Shown: positions 15,136 through 17,536 of the stretch, in pieces | Layout of the letters: each line of letters starts with the position of its first letter | Numbering within the stretch: the first letter of the stretch is position 1 | From: an uncultured Nitrospirota bacterium | GTDB lineage: Bacteria > Nitrospinota > Nitrospinia > SZUA-224 | Length of the DNA stretch: 17,536 nt | Direction of reading: 5' to 3' | NCBI GenBank assembly: GCA_913009285.1 | Contig: CAJVYE010000001.1 | Location: forward strand, 1 to 17,536 | Notes under the pieces: generated by a model | Database searches by the model: none | What the model saw: only the letters and a program-made list of their open reading frames with translations | What the model was told of the DNA's origin: nothing | Program-made: the position numbers and the translations under genes

Positions 15136-17393
15136 GAATATTTGATACCCGAAAGGAGAAGATACCCGATTTTGAGATCCCGTATCCCAAGATAAATAAG
15201 AAGGGTGAAAGCAATATTAAAGGTCTCTATATTATAGGTGATCTTGGTGGAAAACCTGTCATAAAACTAGCCGCCAAGCATGGGGTAGAATTGATGGAGC
15301 ATCTATCTACCCTGCCTGATATCAGCAGCGGAAGCAAAGATATATACGATATTGTCATAGTGGGAGCAGGTCCAGCGGGCCTTTCTGCTGCGCTCGAGGC
15401 AGAGAAGAAGAAGATCAATTATCTTATTCTTGAAAAGGAGAGAGTTGCAAATACCATATATGATTATCCCCGAAAAAAGGATGTAGCTGCTGAGCCAGAG
15501 AATGTTGAGAAGAAGGGTGATTTATGGATTCAGCCGGCGAAACGAGAAGAATTCCTTGAGAAATGGGATTCTCTTCTAAAAAAGAAAGGGATAAACAAAA
15601 AGATCAAAGAGAATGAAGAGGTTAAGGATATACAAAAGAGTGGGGATATTTTTGAGGTTACTACATCAGCTAAAACATATCGTGCTAAAAGAGTGATATT
15701 TTCAATTGGTAAGAGGGGTACCCCAAGAAAACTTGGTGCTAAAGGGGAAGACCGATCTAAGGTACACTATAAATTAGACGACGATCCGGAAAAGATCAAA
15801 GGTAAGAATATCTTTATTGTAGGTTCAGGGGATATGGCAGTAGAGACAGCCCTTGCTCTATGCAAAAATAATAAGGTCAGCATCTCCTGTCTGGAACGTG
15901 ATATCGTTCGTTGTAAAGAGGAAAATTATAAGGCCATTATGGAAGGCGCGAAATGTGGCGATATTACTATGTATAAAAACGCCGAACTCAAAGAGATCAC
16001 GGAAGATGAGGTTGTTCTTATATACAATAATGAAGAGCGTAAGTTGGCGAATGATTATATGTTTATAATGATTGGGGCTGTTCTACCAGCTGGTCTCTTC
16101 AAAAAGATGGGGCTAAAGATGGAAGGACAGTGGGACCTAAAGCGTTACCTCCTGTTGGCTCTATCATGTATTGGTGTCTATTCTATATACGCCTTTAAGT
16201 GTCATTACTGGCCATTCACTTACAATGGGCCGCTCTTCAAAGATTTGGATGCAAATTTGCCATGGCCATTCATATCTAGATCGGCCATATATACGATGTT
16301 ATACACCTCAGCCATTGTTGGGTTTGGTACATATGCTATTATGACCAAGTACAAGACTTCTCTTCATCAAACCATTCGATTTTGCTCTTTCTTCTTTTTT
16401 CAGATAGTTATGTTTTTTATATTACCATTCTATATCCTCAATCAGACCTTTTATGAAAGTCATGGGCAAAATTTTTTATATTATCCTGGACTCTCGTGGG
16501 GGCTTGTCTATGCATGGCCTCTTCAGAGCTATCCCTTCATGGAACTAGGTGTAGCGGCAATGAAAGGTTTAAACGTTTGGAGTCATCAGCCCTTACCTCC
16601 TGAAGCAGTTGCCGCCACAGTGAAACCGTTTATATATTGTGTTATCCTGGCATTTGTGTTTATCCCTGTATTTGTCTATTTTTTGGGGAAGAGATACTGT
16701 TCGTGGATATGTAGCTGTGGAGGACTTGGAGAAACATTAGGCGATGCATTCCGTAAATATGCGCCAAAAGGGTGGCGGGCTAAGAAACATGAAGATGCTG
16801 GAACCTGGATATTGATAGCCAATGTGGTGGTATTTGGCTATGTAATTTTAACGGGAGTAGATATAGCTACCCGTGGTTGGTATACTGATATAGTTGATGT
16901 GTGGCTGGCAGGTATAATCCCTGTTGCAATAACCTTCTTTTATAGCGGGAAGGTCTGGTGCAGGATGTGGTGTCCTCTTGCGGCCTATATGGGGATTGTT
17001 GGTAAGGCTATAAGCCGTTTTCGCCTTGCAGATCGGGGGAAGGCTTGGGTCCTTCTGAAGCCAGATGACCTTTCCGGGGCGTTCACATGCATTGGCATGA
17101 TTAAACATATCAAGGGATTTTATGCACCTCCCGTTCTGGTTTCTTACATCGTAGGCTACAAGCTTTTTCTTTCCGTCAGGGAGCATGGTTACCGCCACAT
17201 TCTGAGCAGTGTAAAAGTATTTGATCTGTTTATCCTCAAAAGCCACAGCGTCTGTCTTGTCAAAGAGGCTGGGTTCAAGGGCAATGGAGTAGTTATTATC
17301 CAGATCGATAAGGAACGCGTCATCATGAATGACGATTACTTTTTCACTCTTCTTCAGTGTTCCTGCATGATCGTGGCTGTTTGTAATGGATGA
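15129..17393 (+). CDS. FAD/NAD(P)-binding oxidoreductase fused to a NapH/CcoG-like Fe-S membrane domain (3' end chimeric)
   Basis: The start ATG 15129 follows AGGAGG with 7 nt spacing. Residues ~30-60 hold a GLYIIGD element normally found at the C-terminus of thioredoxin-reductase-like flavoproteins. Residues 73-330 form a YpdA/TrxB-like domain with FAD loop GAGPAG (79-84) and NAD(P) loop GSGDMA (232-237), and no redox CxxC pair. Residues ~340-638 are a membrane domain with about six TM segments and the motifs CSWICSC (524-530) and CRMWCPLAAY (611-620) typical of NapH/RdxA/CcoG polyferredoxins. It probably moves electrons between NAD(P)H and a membrane or periplasmic carrier. The real gene is readable only to about residue 638 (position 17042). 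The expected [4Fe-4S] ferredoxin tail is missing, and the remaining ~116 residues are the antisense of a PEPCK-like gene. Confidence 0.85.
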   Translation: MLGIFDTRKEKIPDFEIPYPKINKKGESNIKGLYIIGDLGGKPVIKLAAKHGVELMEHLSTLPDISSGSKDIYDIVIVGAGPAGLSAALEAEKKKINYLILEKERVANTIYDYPRKKDVAAEPENVEKKGDLWIQPAKREEFLEKWDSLLKKKGINKKIKENEEVKDIQKSGDIFEVTTSAKTYRAKRVIFSIGKRGTPRKLGAKGEDRSKVHYKLDDDPEKIKGKNIFIVGSGDMAVETALALCKNNKVSISCLERDIVRCKEENYKAIMEGAKCGDITMYKNAELKEITEDEVVLIYNNEERKLANDYMFIMIGAVLPAGLFKKMGLKMEGQWDLKRYLLLALSCIGVYSIYAFKCHYWPFTYNGPLFKDLDANLPWPFISRSAIYTMLYTSAIVGFGTYAIMTKYKTSLHQTIRFCSFFFFQIVMFFILPFYILNQTFYESHGQNFLYYPGLSWGLVYAWPLQSYPFMELGVAAMKGLNVWSHQPLPPEAVAATVKPFIYCVILAFVFIPVFVYFLGKRYCSWICSCGGLGETLGDAFRKYAPKGWRAKKHEDAGTWILIANVVVFGYVILTGVDIATRGWYTDIVDVWLAGIIPVAITFFYSGKVWCRMWCPLAAYMGIVGKAISRFRLADRGKAWVLLKPDDLSGAFTCIGMIKHIKGFYAPPVLVSYIVGYKLFLSVREHGYRHILSSVKVFDLFILKSHSVCLVKEAGFKGNGVVIIQIDKERVIMNDDYFFTLLQCSCMIVAVCNG

Positions 17394-17536
17394 TTTGCCG
17401 GACCCGGAAAGCCCGAAAACAGCCACGGGAGGATTGCTGCCGATTGTCTTGATTCCCCCATGGGACGCAACCATGTTGTGACGCACACCACATGTCCATG
17501 CAAGAGTAAGGGTACCCTTTTTTCTTTCGCCAAAGT
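17025..17536 (-). CDS. Partial ATP-type PEP carboxykinase-like protein, truncated at both ends
   Basis: The minus strand is open from the window edge (frame begins at 17534) to the junction. It encodes a middle portion of a PEPCK-like protein: GERKKGTLTLAWTCG, HNMVASHGG, the P-loop GLSGSGKSS, then VIHDDAFLIDLDN, the 'YFYTAQNVAV' stretch, DVRNQNGRCIKS and ERPGKVIWLQKDPSLPPICK. The P-loop plus HDD (kinase-2-like) layout fits ATP-dependent PEP carboxykinases, which interconvert oxaloacetate and PEP. I am confident of the P-loop kinase fold but less of the exact subfamily. A GTG at 17486 is internal, not the start. Base composition is visibly richer in G+C than the rest of the window. After about 17025 the frame continues to a stop at 16848 only by chance, inside the flavoprotein gene. 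Confidence 0.75.

Noticed and set aside
16848..17024. C-terminal part of the minus-strand frame below the junction
   Set aside because: It is antisense to the conserved NapH-like domain (including CRMWCP). The frame stays open only by chance.
17043..17393. C-terminal ~116 residues of the large plus-strand ORF
   Set aside because: They are the antisense of a conserved PEPCK-like coding frame and do not continue the expected Fe-S tail, so they are not treated as real protein.

Overview
The window is AT-rich bacterial DNA that codes for protein on both strands and uses many AGA/AGG/ATA codons. The order holB - ricT (PSP1) - metG - tatD/radical SAM, a multihaem c7-type cytochrome and a GldA/F/G-type ABC system point to an anaerobic Gram-negative bacterium, perhaps Desulfobacterota, Nitrospirota or a related uncultured lineage. 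The lineage is an inference from gene content. Several families of hairpin-forming intergenic repeats, of the kind common in such genomes, fill most of the larger gaps.

Layout. Positions 1-443 hold a 33-residue Cys-rich mini-ORF and two hairpin repeats, one of them a palindrome of about 183 bp. Positions 444-5770 (+) form a housekeeping run: DNA polymerase III delta' (holB), a PSP1/RicT protein, methionyl-tRNA synthetase (metG), and a TatD nuclease fused to a radical SAM domain. On the minus strand, read from right to left, 13235-5752 carries truA, then an ABC ATPase, ABC-2 permease, GldG-like protein and DUF4340 protein that are tightly packed or overlapping. These are followed by a DUF2064/TIGR04282-type nucleotidyl/glycosyltransferase and a processive family 2 glycosyltransferase that converges on tatD. 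The ABC-to-GT stretch looks like one operon acting at the cell envelope.

Positions 13783-17042 (+) look like a redox region. It has a two-TM mini-protein and a secreted triheme c7-type cytochrome, closed by a likely intrinsic terminator. A well-formed sigma70-type promoter follows, then a possible 83-residue ORF and a large flavoprotein fused to a NapH/CcoG-like polyferredoxin membrane domain. The flavoprotein part looks circularly permuted, because its C-terminal FAD motif sits at the N-terminus.

The last ~500 bp do not belong with the rest. At about 17025-17042 the NapH-like reading frame loses its expected ferredoxin tail. The opposite strand becomes a clear, higher-GC fragment of a PEP-carboxykinase-like protein open to the window edge. 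This is most simply an assembly or amplification chimera joined at a short shared sequence, so the formal C-terminus of the large ORF (after about residue 638) should not be trusted.
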